A stretch of DNA of 7,273 nt from Actinomycetota bacterium (GTDB lineage: Bacteria; Actinomycetota; Acidimicrobiia; Acidimicrobiales; JACDEA01), in assembly GCA_013816725.1 (NCBI GenBank), contig JACDEA010000107.1:1-7273 (forward strand). The letters run 5' to 3'. Positions 1 to 5,713 of the stretch are shown here, in pieces (within the stretch, counting starts at the first letter, position 1; the number at the start of each line of letters is the position of its first letter). The notes below the pieces were generated by a model, which saw only the letters and a list, made by a program, of their open reading frames with translations, was not told where the DNA came from and searched no databases. Made by a program: the position numbers and the translations under genes.

Positions 1-53
1 GCACCTTCGCCAGCGACCACTTCGGCCTCCTCGTCGAAATCGCCACCGACTGA
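1..53 (+). CDS. C-terminal tail of a probable endonuclease/exonuclease/phosphatase-family protein (partial)
   Basis: Only the last 17 codons are present, read in the frame that begins at base 3 and ends with TGA at 51-53. The peptide ends ASDHFGLLVEIATD. A Ser-Asp-His followed by a hydrophobic strand at the extreme C-terminus is the usual ending of the endonuclease/exonuclease/phosphatase (EEP) superfamily, where the Asp-His pair belongs to the metal-dependent phosphoesterase active site. The gene enters from outside the window and converges on the histidine phosphatase gene, with only 14 bases between the two stop codons. The family call rests on this short motif alone, so it is tentative; that a reading frame ends here is more likely than its exact function. 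Confidence 0.5.
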   Translation, partial: TFASDHFGLLVEIATD

Positions 54-67
54 TCCATTCTTCGGAG

Positions 68-712
68 CTAGAGGTCGGCGAGGTGGGCGGCGTCGTTGAA
101 GCGGACGAGGGTCCACTCGCGGTCGTGTTCGGCCCGGCGCCACTCGGTCAGCGAGGTGTTCTGCACGTAGGTGGCGAACCCGCGGTGTAGCGGCACGCGG
201 CCAAAGGCGATCAGGCTGGACTCGATCACGCCGCCGTGGCAGGCGACCACGACCGTTTTGCATACGTGTTCCTGCGTGAGTTCACGCAGGCGGGTACCGG
301 CGCGTGTCGAGAACTCGGCCCACGATTCGCCGCCCGGCGCCCAACGAACATACGGATCGCGCAGGTCGTCCTCGGTGGCGAACTGCTCCCGGTACTGCTC
401 CCAGGTGAGACCCTCGGCGTCGCCGGGGTGGATCTCGCACACGCCGCAGTCCTGACGTATCTCCACCTCGCCCAACGCGGGGGCGATGATCCGGGCCGTC
501 TCCACCGAGCGCTCCATCAGGCTGGCGTAGAGGGCATGGACCGGCGCGAGCTCACCGGTGCGCGCCAGCCGATCGTGCAACGCCTCGGCCTGGCGGCGGC
601 CCAACTCGCTGAGCCCGGTGCAGCTCTGGTGCCCGCCGATGAACTGCTCGACCGCCGCGTTGGCCTCGCCGTGGCGAATCAGGACAATGCGCGTGTCAGC
701 CGTGTCAGCCAA
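68..712 (-). CDS. Histidine phosphatase family protein (phosphoglycerate mutase-like)
   Basis: This 214-residue protein has the histidine phosphatase (branch 1) layout. The LIRHGE motif at residues 11-16 carries the phospho-accepting His14. A GLSELGRRQAEAL block follows at 33-45, then YASLMERSVETA around 62-73 with Arg68, an acidic CEIHPGDAEG segment with Glu93 as likely proton donor, and the second active-site histidine in ACHGG (His159). Members remove phosphate from sugar phosphates, phosphoglycerates or nucleotides; the substrate cannot be read here. The chosen start is TTG at 712, because RHG motifs normally lie within the first 15 residues and no ATG or GTG is available nearby in frame. 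It overlaps the end of the VWA gene by 8 bases, so translation is probably coupled. The N-terminus reads ADTADT because of a 9-base tandem duplication. It is last in the leftward cluster. Family call strong, start moderate. Confidence 0.9.
   Translation of the reverse strand: MADTADTRIVLIRHGEANAAVEQFIGGHQSCTGLSELGRRQAEALHDRLARTGELAPVHALYASLMERSVETARIIAPALGEVEIRQDCGVCEIHPGDAEGLTWEQYREQFATEDDLRDPYVRWAPGGESWAEFSTRAGTRLRELTQEHVCKTVVVACHGGVIESSLIAFGRVPLHRGFATYVQNTSLTEWRRAEHDREWTLVRFNDAAHLADL
693..710. repeat. Two tandem copies of a 9-bp unit at a gene junction
   Basis: The plus strand reads GTGTCAGCC twice without a gap (693-701 and 702-710). The unit contains the VWA gene's stop codon and encodes the doubled Ala-Asp-Thr at the start of the histidine phosphatase. 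It looks like a small in-frame slippage duplication; no function is implied. Confidence 0.8.
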
Positions 713-2129
713 GGACGTCGACGAACTTCTCGAGCTGTTTCAGGTTGCGACACTCATAGGCGCCGTCGCAATGGGTGGCGTATTCCGTGAGGATGGAGTC
801 GCCGGTGTCCCAGTAGGAACGGGGCTCGGGATTGAGCCAGTACACGTGCCGAGCCTTCTTGCGCATCTCGTGGATGATCCACGACTGCGAGGCGTGGTAG
901 TTGTTGCGGGCGTCGCCGAGGAGGATCACGCTGGTCTTGGGCGAGATCTCCTTTCCCCAACGCTCCCAGAAGACGTCGAAGGCGTGCCCGTAGTCGGAGT
1001 GGCCGTCGACCCAGATCACGTCGGCTTCGGTATTGACCCGGTGCACCGCTTCGGTAATGTCCTCGACACCCTCGAACATGTGCGTCACCTCGTCGATGCC
1101 GTCGATGAACACGAACGACCGCACGCGCGAGAACTGGCTGTTGAGCGCGTGCACCAGGTGCAGCGTGAACCGGGCGAAGGCAGCCACCGACCCGCTGATG
1201 TCGGCCACGATCATGATTTCGGGCTTCGACGGCCGCGGGTACTTGAACTTGGGCTCGGCCGGCACGCCGCCGTACGACAGCGAGTGACGCACGGTGTTGC
1301 GGAAGTCGAGCGGGCCCTTGCGGCCGTGGCGGCGCTTGCGGGCCAGCCGCACGGCCAGCTTGCGCGTGAGCGGGTGAATGGCCCGGCGCAGCGCGGCCAG
1401 TTCGTCGCGCGACGCGTGCATGAAGTCGATGTCCTCGGGAAGCGGCTTGCGCAGGGTCTTGGCCATGGCCTCGGCGCCGCGGTCGGCGACCAGGCGCCGG
1501 CGGATCTCGGCCTCGATCTCCTTGCGGAGTTGGTCGATGCGCGACTCGTACTCGTCGCGCGCCAGCCGCTCCTCCAGCGAGGTCAGGCCGCCGTCGGCCT
1601 CCTGCTGCGCGGCCTCCATCATCTTCTCGAGCACGCCGTCGAGGTCGAGGTTGCGCAGCGTGCGATACAGGTAATACGTGCCACCCACGGGACGCCCGGG
1701 CTCCATGCCGGCATAGCGGGTGACGGCTTGGCGGGCCAGGGCCCGGGCCATGGCCTCGTCGCCCTCCATCAGCGCCTTGTACAGCAGCTCGGCCAGCTCC
1801 TCGGGCGTGAGGCCGTCCATGGCCGAGCCCTGCTGCGCCTCCCCCATCAACTGCTGGAGCAGGCCGGCGGTGACCTCGTCCTCGTTGGCGTCCTCGTCGA
1901 TGTTGTACTCGGCGCCACGCAGCGAGAAGTACACCTCGAAGATCGTCTCGAACGCCTTCCAATGCGCGTGGTTCTTCACCAGCGTGGCACCCAGCGCGTA
2001 CTTGAACGCCTCGCGGTCCTCGAGCGGGATGTGGCGGACCGCCTCCATGGCGTCGAGGTTCTCGGTCAGCGAGACCGGCAGCCCCGCAGCCCGCAGCTCC
2101 TGGATGAAACCGGCGAGCAGGTCGATCAT
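705..2129 (-). CDS. CoxE-type von Willebrand factor A (VWA) domain protein, partner of the MoxR ATPase
   Basis: This 474-residue soluble protein has no signal peptide. Residues 1-230 are mainly helical and charged, with an acidic stretch near 74-86 and a likely coiled-coil segment around 184-222. A basic block at 261-290 (RKRRHGRKG, then FRNTVRHSLSYGG) is typical just before the VWA fold in CoxE-like proteins. The VWA domain occupies about 303-474 and has a MIDAS metal site: DISGS at 310-314, a Ser-Asp in GHSDYG (377-381) where Thr is more usual, and Asp406 in LLGDARNN. The WLNPE segment near 431-435 also fits the family. These proteins work with MoxR AAA+ ATPases in assembling or activating other proteins, as in CoxD/CoxE maturation of CO dehydrogenase; no such target lies in view. 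The ATG overlaps the ATPase stop by one base (TGATG). AAGGAG at 2144-2149 lies 14 bases upstream, somewhat far for a ribosome site. Confidence 0.93.
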   Translation of the reverse strand: MIDLLAGFIQELRAAGLPVSLTENLDAMEAVRHIPLEDREAFKYALGATLVKNHAHWKAFETIFEVYFSLRGAEYNIDEDANEDEVTAGLLQQLMGEAQQGSAMDGLTPEELAELLYKALMEGDEAMARALARQAVTRYAGMEPGRPVGGTYYLYRTLRNLDLDGVLEKMMEAAQQEADGGLTSLEERLARDEYESRIDQLRKEIEAEIRRRLVADRGAEAMAKTLRKPLPEDIDFMHASRDELAALRRAIHPLTRKLAVRLARKRRHGRKGPLDFRNTVRHSLSYGGVPAEPKFKYPRPSKPEIMIVADISGSVAAFARFTLHLVHALNSQFSRVRSFVFIDGIDEVTHMFEGVEDITEAVHRVNTEADVIWVDGHSDYGHAFDVFWERWGKEISPKTSVILLGDARNNYHASQSWIIHEMRKKARHVYWLNPEPRSYWDTGDSILTEYATHCDGAYECRNLKQLEKFVDVLG

Positions 2130-3013
2130 CAGGCGGTGGCCAGCTCCTTGGCCGCCTTGGTGATGTCGGACTGGTACTTGAGGAGGACGTGCAGCGTGTC
2201 GCGCGCCTGATCGGCGTCGATGTTCTGGATGCCGAGCAGCACCAGCGTGCGGGCCCAGTCGAGGGTCTCGGACACCGACGGGTGCTTCTTCAGGTCGAGC
2301 TGGCGGATCGACCGCACGATGCGCACGACCTGGTCGGCCAGATGATCACCGACGTCAGGCACGCGGGTGAGGACGATCTCTTTCTCGCGCTCGAGGCTCG
2401 GGTAGTCGATGTGCAGGTAGAGGCACCGCCGCTTGAGGGCCTCGGACAGTTCACGGGTGTTGTTCGAGGTGAGGAACACCAGCGGGATCTGCGTGGCCGA
2501 CACCGTTCCCATTTCGGGGATCGACACCTGGTAGTCCGACAGGATCTCGAGCAGCAGCGCTTCGGTCTCCACCTCGACGCGGTCGACCTCGTCGATGAGG
2601 AGGACGACGGGCTCGTCGGCCCGGATCGCTTCCAGCAGCGGGCGGGTGAGCAGGAAATCCTCGCTGAAGATGTCCTCCTCGATCTCGTCCCACTTGCCGC
2701 CGGTGTCCTCGGCGACGCGCTGGGCCTGGATGCGCAGAAGCTGCTTCTTGTAGTTCCACTCATACAAGGCCTTGGACTCGTCGAGCCCCTCGTAGCACTG
2801 CAGCCGGATCAGTCGAGAGCCGGTCATCTCGGCCACCGACTTGGCCAGCTGGGTCTTGCCGGTGCCGGCGGGACCTTCGACCAGCACCGGCTTGTCGAGG
2901 CGGTCGGCCAGGTACACGACGCCGGAAATTCCCTCATCGGCCAGGTAGGCGACGTCCTTCAATGCTTGTCGGACCTCGGGTACCGACCCGAAGCGTGGCT
3001 GCTGCGCGGTCAC
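2129..3013 (-). CDS. MoxR-family AAA+ ATPase (CoxD-like)
   Basis: This 294-residue ATPase has Walker A GPAGTGKT at 47-54, Walker B VVLLIDEVD at 136-144, sensor 1 in FLTSNN at 180-185, a probable arginine finger in LKRRC (193-197), and a sensor-2 helix in the SVSETLDWA segment. The CYEGLDESKALYEW block after the first strand is characteristic of the CoxD-like branch of MoxR ATPases. Such enzymes form hexamers that use ATP to remodel client proteins or insert cofactors, normally with a VWA partner; here that partner is encoded immediately downstream with a one-base overlap. The GTG start at 3013 overlaps the proA stop by four bases (GTGA), and a purine-rich GGAGAAGGG lies 11 bases upstream. Length and motifs are complete. 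The client is unknown; coupling to proA is a hint but not evidence of one. Confidence 0.95.
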   Translation of the reverse strand: MTAQQPRFGSVPEVRQALKDVAYLADEGISGVVYLADRLDKPVLVEGPAGTGKTQLAKSVAEMTGSRLIRLQCYEGLDESKALYEWNYKKQLLRIQAQRVAEDTGGKWDEIEEDIFSEDFLLTRPLLEAIRADEPVVLLIDEVDRVEVETEALLLEILSDYQVSIPEMGTVSATQIPLVFLTSNNTRELSEALKRRCLYLHIDYPSLEREKEIVLTRVPDVGDHLADQVVRIVRSIRQLDLKKHPSVSETLDWARTLVLLGIQNIDADQARDTLHVLLKYQSDITKAAKELATA

Positions 3014-4257
3014 TGACGAACCTGCCCTTCTCCGTGGATCACGTATTTGACGGTGGTCAACTCGCGTAGACCCATCGGGCCGCGAGCGTGCAACTTCTGG
3101 GTGCTGATGCCGATCTCGGCGCCGAAGCCGAACTCCTCACCGTCGGTGAATCTCGTCGACGCGTTGACGACGACGACGGCGGCATCCACTTCCTGGGTGA
3201 AGCGCTCGGCCGCTTCGAGGTCGCCCGTGACGATGGCCTCGGTGTGACCGGTGCCGTGGCGGTTGACGTGTTCGATGGCGCCGGTCAGCGACGAAACAAC
3301 GGCCACGCTCATCTTGAGATCCAGGAACTCGGTGCCGTAGTCGAGCGGGTCGGCCGGGCCGATCGAAGAAGCAATGGCCCGGGACCGCGCGTCGCCGACC
3401 AGCTCGACGCCGGTGAGGGCGTCGACGGCGCGGGGCAGGAAGCGGGCGGCCACCGACTCGTGCACCACCAACGACTCGGCCGCGTTGCAGACCGACGGCC
3501 GTTGCGTCTTGGCGTTGACGACGATGGCCAGCGCCATGTCGAGGTCGGCGGCCTCGTCGACGTACACGTGGCAGTTGCCGTCGCCGTCGATGACGTAGGG
3601 AACGGTGGCGTGCTCCAGCACCGCCTTGATGAGCGACGGCCCACCCCGCGGGATCAGGCAGTCGATGCACTCGCGCAGTTGCATGAACTCGACGGCCGAT
3701 TCGTGGCTGGTGTCCTCGACGAGGACGACGGCGTCCTCCGGCAGGCCCGTCTTGGCGATGCCCTCGCGGAGCGCCGCGGCGATGGCCTTGTTCGATTCGA
3801 TCGCCCCCGACGATCCCCGCAGGAACGCGGCGTTGCCGCTCTTGAGGCACAGCCCGGCGGCGTCGCTGGTGACGTTGGGCCGGTTCTCGTAGACGATGGC
3901 GACCACGCCGAGGGGCACCCGCACCCGTTCGATGCGCAACCCGTTGGGCCGCGTCCACCCGTCGACCAGTTCGCCCACGGGATCCGGGAGCGCCGCCACC
4001 TTGATGAGCCCGGCTGCCATCGCCTCGATCTTGGCCGCGTTGAGCCGCAGGCGGTCGATGACAGTGGCCGAGGCGCCGCCGTCCTGGCTGCGCTCGACGT
4101 CGATCTCGTTGGCGGCCAGGATCTCCGGCGCCTTGCGCACGAGCAGATCGGCCGCGGTACGCAGCGCCTCGTCCTTGGCTCCCGTAGACGCCAACGCCAG
4201 TTGGCGCGCCGCCGCTTTGGCGCGCTGGCCGAGCTGGAGCATGGTCGTCGGGGCCAC
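3010..4257 (-). CDS. proA: Gamma-glutamyl phosphate reductase (glutamate-5-semialdehyde dehydrogenase)
   Basis: ProA reduces gamma-glutamyl phosphate with NADPH to glutamate-5-semialdehyde, the second step of proline synthesis from glutamate. The protein is full length (415 residues from this start; E. coli ProA is 417). Visible family blocks are VPLGVVAIVYENRPNVT at 114-130, LCLKSGNAAFLRG at 136-148, the catalytic-cysteine motif NAKTQRPSVCNA (Cys257), VNASTRFTDG at 364-373 and STQKLHARGPMGL at 385-397. The start is uncertain. GTG at 4257 has a TAnnnT box 7 bases upstream, fitting a leaderless message; ATG at 4242 would give 410 residues and also fits the family's usual N-terminus. A longer frame reaching 4461 would run into the hydrolase gene and is not credible. 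proA is usually next to proB, but proB is absent here. The stop overlaps the MoxR ATPase start by four bases, so the two are probably co-translated. Confidence 0.96.
   Translation of the reverse strand: MAPTTMLQLGQRAKAAARQLALASTGAKDEALRTAADLLVRKAPEILAANEIDVERSQDGGASATVIDRLRLNAAKIEAMAAGLIKVAALPDPVGELVDGWTRPNGLRIERVRVPLGVVAIVYENRPNVTSDAAGLCLKSGNAAFLRGSSGAIESNKAIAAALREGIAKTGLPEDAVVLVEDTSHESAVEFMQLRECIDCLIPRGGPSLIKAVLEHATVPYVIDGDGNCHVYVDEAADLDMALAIVVNAKTQRPSVCNAAESLVVHESVAARFLPRAVDALTGVELVGDARSRAIASSIGPADPLDYGTEFLDLKMSVAVVSSLTGAIEHVNRHGTGHTEAIVTGDLEAAERFTQEVDAAVVVVNASTRFTDGEEFGFGAEIGISTQKLHARGPMGLRELTTVKYVIHGEGQVRQ
3025..3033 (-). promoter_or_regulatory. Shine-Dalgarno-like site for the MoxR ATPase
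   Basis: On the minus strand the sequence reads GGAGAAGGG and ends 11 bases before the GTG at 3013. It lies inside the 3' end of proA. It supports that GTG as the start and suggests ribosomes can initiate on the ATPase as well as reinitiate after proA. Confidence 0.55.
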
Positions 4258-4264
4258 CCCCGAC
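4247..4264 (-). promoter_or_regulatory. Hairpin over the proA translation start
   Basis: The minus strand reads GTCGGGG, GTGG, CCCCGAC: a perfect 7-bp GC-rich stem with a four-base loop. It ends four bases before the proA ATG, and the alternative GTG start lies in the loop. No T-run follows, so it is not an intrinsic terminator. In a read-through transcript from the upstream hydrolase it would cover the ribosome-loading region of proA; a leaderless transcript starting at 4257 would lack the 5' arm and escape it. The stem is seen directly; the regulatory role is inferred. Confidence 0.5.
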
Positions 4265-4270
4265 AGGTTA
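4265..4270 (-). promoter_or_regulatory. Candidate -10 box for leaderless transcription of proA
   Basis: The minus strand reads TAACCT, matching the actinobacterial -10 form TAnnnT, followed by seven bases (GTCGGGG) and then the GTG codon at 4257. That spacing puts the expected transcription start on the GTG itself. No clear -35 hexamer is visible. The same arrangement occurs before the two divergent genes near 5100. Confidence 0.45.
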
Positions 4271-4281
4271 GTGGCGAACTT

Positions 4282-4293
4282 GACCGCGCGGTC
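4282..4293. repeat. 12-bp perfect palindrome between the hydrolase and proA
   Basis: GACCGCGCGGTC is a perfect inverted repeat that begins at the last base of the hydrolase stop codon. It has no spacer and no following T-run, so it does not resemble a terminator. It could bind a dimeric regulator just upstream of the putative proA -10 box, or be a chance GC-rich palindrome. Confidence 0.4.
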
Positions 4294-5087
4294 TAGTTGA
4301 AAACCCAGGCCCGCTGGCCGGTGGCCCCGAGCACGCGGCCGAACTGCAAGCCAGGGAAGTGGGCGGCGGCGACGGGGGTGTCGGTGCCCTCCAGCTCGCG
4401 GGCCAGAGCGACGCGCGTGCGGCGGGCGAGGGCGGGATCGACGTCGCCCATGCCGGCCCACTCGTCGTCGAGCAGCTCCACCGGGCAGTGCACGACGTCG
4501 CCGAGGAGCAGGGCCCGTTCCGCACCCGACGACACGACCACGATCGTGCTACCCGGCGTGTGACCGGGGGCGATCATGGCGTCGAGCCCCGGCAGGATCG
4601 TGCCGTCGGCCGACCAGGTTTCCAATCGACTGCTCAGCGGTGACAGCTTCTTGGTCGCGCCCGGGTCGGGACCGACGAAATGCGCCCAGTCGCGCTCGTC
4701 GCACCGGTACGTCGCGTTCTCGAACACGACCGCTCCCTGCTGTGTGGCCCAACCCACGTGATCGAAGTGAAGGTGGGTGAAGATCACATCGGTGACGTCG
4801 GCCGGCGTGACGCCGTATCCGGCCAGCGCGTCGAGCAACTGACCGCCGACGAACGTGCCGTCGTTGACCCGGCCCACGCCGGCATCGACGAGCACCGTGT
4901 GACCCGCGGTCCGGATGAGAAAGCCGCCCAGCGCCAACTCGAGCATCCCGTCGTCGGCCACGAACTGCTGGTGCGGGCTCCAGTCGCCCTCCTCACTCCC
5001 CTTGCCCGCCTGCGCGAACGCCGCGGTGGGCGGCACGCGCGCCGAACCGTCGATAACGGGGAGGATTTCCAGCGCGCCGACTTTCAT
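4293..5087 (-). CDS. Metallo-beta-lactamase-fold hydrolase (lactonase/MPH-like)
   Basis: This 264-residue protein carries the dinuclear metal site of the metallo-beta-lactamase superfamily: THLHFDHVG at 104-112 (His105, His107, Asp109, His110), His176 in APGHTPGS, Asp197 in LLGDVVH, and His243 in AAHFPG. The N-terminal plan, with a short strand, a QFVADDGMLELALGGFLIRT segment and then LVDAGVG, resembles the branch holding N-acyl-homoserine lactonases and methyl parathion hydrolase-like enzymes. Most members hydrolyse a lactone, ester or thioester; the substrate cannot be assigned. There is no signal peptide, so it is probably cytoplasmic. The ATG at 5087 has no Shine-Dalgarno sequence, only a C-run, but a TAnnnT box lies 7 bases upstream, suggesting a leaderless message. 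It is first in the leftward cluster, 35 bases from the likely proA start. Family strong, substrate unknown. Confidence 0.92.
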   Translation of the reverse strand: MKVGALEILPVIDGSARVPPTAAFAQAGKGSEEGDWSPHQQFVADDGMLELALGGFLIRTAGHTVLVDAGVGRVNDGTFVGGQLLDALAGYGVTPADVTDVIFTHLHFDHVGWATQQGAVVFENATYRCDERDWAHFVGPDPGATKKLSPLSSRLETWSADGTILPGLDAMIAPGHTPGSTIVVVSSGAERALLLGDVVHCPVELLDDEWAGMGDVDPALARRTRVALARELEGTDTPVAAAHFPGLQFGRVLGATGQRAWVFN

Positions 5088-5094
5088 GGGGGGC

Positions 5095-5100
5095 AGCCTA
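5095..5100 (-). promoter_or_regulatory. Candidate -10 box for leaderless transcription of the hydrolase
   Basis: The minus strand reads TAGGCT, then seven bases (GCCCCCC), then ATG at 5087. The TAnnnT form and spacing place the transcription start on the A of the ATG. There is no ribosome-binding site in the gap and no strong -35 match. It shares bases 5099-5100 with the opposing box. Confidence 0.45.
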
Positions 5101-5104
5101 TTGT
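5099..5104 (+). promoter_or_regulatory. Candidate -10 box for leaderless transcription of the acetyltransferase
   Basis: The plus strand reads TATTGT, then six bases (CGCGAC), then GTG at 5111, placing the transcription start on the start codon. A weak -35 (CCGACT, with GAC matching TTGACA) lies 16 bases upstream at 5077-5082, inside the hydrolase gene. An 8-bp palindrome, GTCGCGAC at 5103-5110, fills the space between box and start. Confidence 0.5.
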
Positions 5105-5110
5105 CGCGAC

Positions 5111-5713
5111 GTGGAAGTGCGGAGGGCGATGAAGGGGGACGTGCCTGCGTTGGCGCAGATGCTGGCCCGTTCCTTCGCCGACGACCCCGTGCTCACCTAC
5201 GTGCTGCCGGCCAAGGACCGGCAGGCCCGCATGCGCCGCCTATTCGAACTCGACCTGCGCTACTTGATCATGCCGCTGGGCGAGTCGTACACGACCGAGG
5301 GTGAGCCACGGGGGGCCGCGCTGTGGGCGCCGCCCGGGCGGTGGAAGCCGTCGACCTGGGCGTTGTTGCGGTCGGCGCCGGCGTTCATGCGGATCATGGG
5401 GAACCGGCTACGCGCCGCGATTGCCTTCAATGCGCTGGTGGAGAAGCACCATCCGAAGGAGCCGCACTACTACCTGGGCACGCTGGGCACCGATCCCGCG
5501 TTCCAGCGTAAGGGCGTGGGAACGGCGCTGCTCCAACCGGTGCTCGACCGCTGCGACGCCGAAGCGATTCCCGCCTACCTCGAGACGTCCAAGGACGTCA
5601 ACGTGCCGTATTACAGGCGTCACGGCTTCGAGGTGACGAACCAGGTCACACTCCCGGACGGGCCGCCCGTCTGGTTCATGTGGAGAGAACCGCAGTCATC
5701 GACCACGCGCTGA
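5111..5713 (+). CDS. GNAT-family N-acetyltransferase
   Basis: This 200-residue protein has the GCN5-related acetyltransferase fold, which transfers an acetyl group from acetyl-CoA to an amine. The N-terminal strand and helix (VRRAMKGDVPALAQMLARSF) are typical. Motif A is at about 119-141: HYYLGTLGTDPAFQ followed by the pyrophosphate-binding loop QRKGVG at 132-137. The C-terminal half has the usual YLETSKDVNVPYYRRHGFEV segment at 157-175. The middle section with LWAPPGRW (71-78) matches a common actinobacterial subgroup whose substrates are mostly unknown. The GTG start at 5111 is preferred because the family strand begins immediately after it and a TAnnnT box lies six bases upstream; there is no Shine-Dalgarno site. 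It is divergent from the hydrolase and overlaps the next gene. Small molecule or protein target cannot be told apart. Confidence 0.92.
   Translation: MEVRRAMKGDVPALAQMLARSFADDPVLTYVLPAKDRQARMRRLFELDLRYLIMPLGESYTTEGEPRGAALWAPPGRWKPSTWALLRSAPAFMRIMGNRLRAAIAFNALVEKHHPKEPHYYLGTLGTDPAFQRKGVGTALLQPVLDRCDAEAIPAYLETSKDVNVPYYRRHGFEVTNQVTLPDGPPVWFMWREPQSSTTR

Noticed and set aside
54..67. Possible bidirectional terminator between the two convergent stop codons
   Set aside because: The 14 bases show no inverted repeat or T-run.
754..1962. A 402-codon open frame on the minus strand in another frame of the VWA gene
   Set aside because: The translation is extremely rich in Arg, Gly and Ala and shares the DNA of a motif-complete gene; it is a shadow frame.
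558..2210. A 550-codon open frame on the plus strand opposite the VWA gene
   Set aside because: It lies antisense to a gene with complete family motifs and has no recognisable domain. Long antisense frames are a known side effect of GC-rich third codon positions.
2189..3016. A 275-codon open frame on the plus strand opposite the MoxR ATPase
   Set aside because: Antisense shadow of a gene with intact Walker A, Walker B and sensor motifs.
3088..4296. A 402-codon open frame on the plus strand opposite proA
   Set aside because: Antisense shadow of a clear proA; low-complexity, Arg/Val/Asp-rich translation without motifs.
4258..4461. A longer N-terminus for proA starting at 4461
   Set aside because: The extra residues are Arg/Pro-rich, unlike any ProA N-terminus, and would overlap the hydrolase gene by 169 bases.
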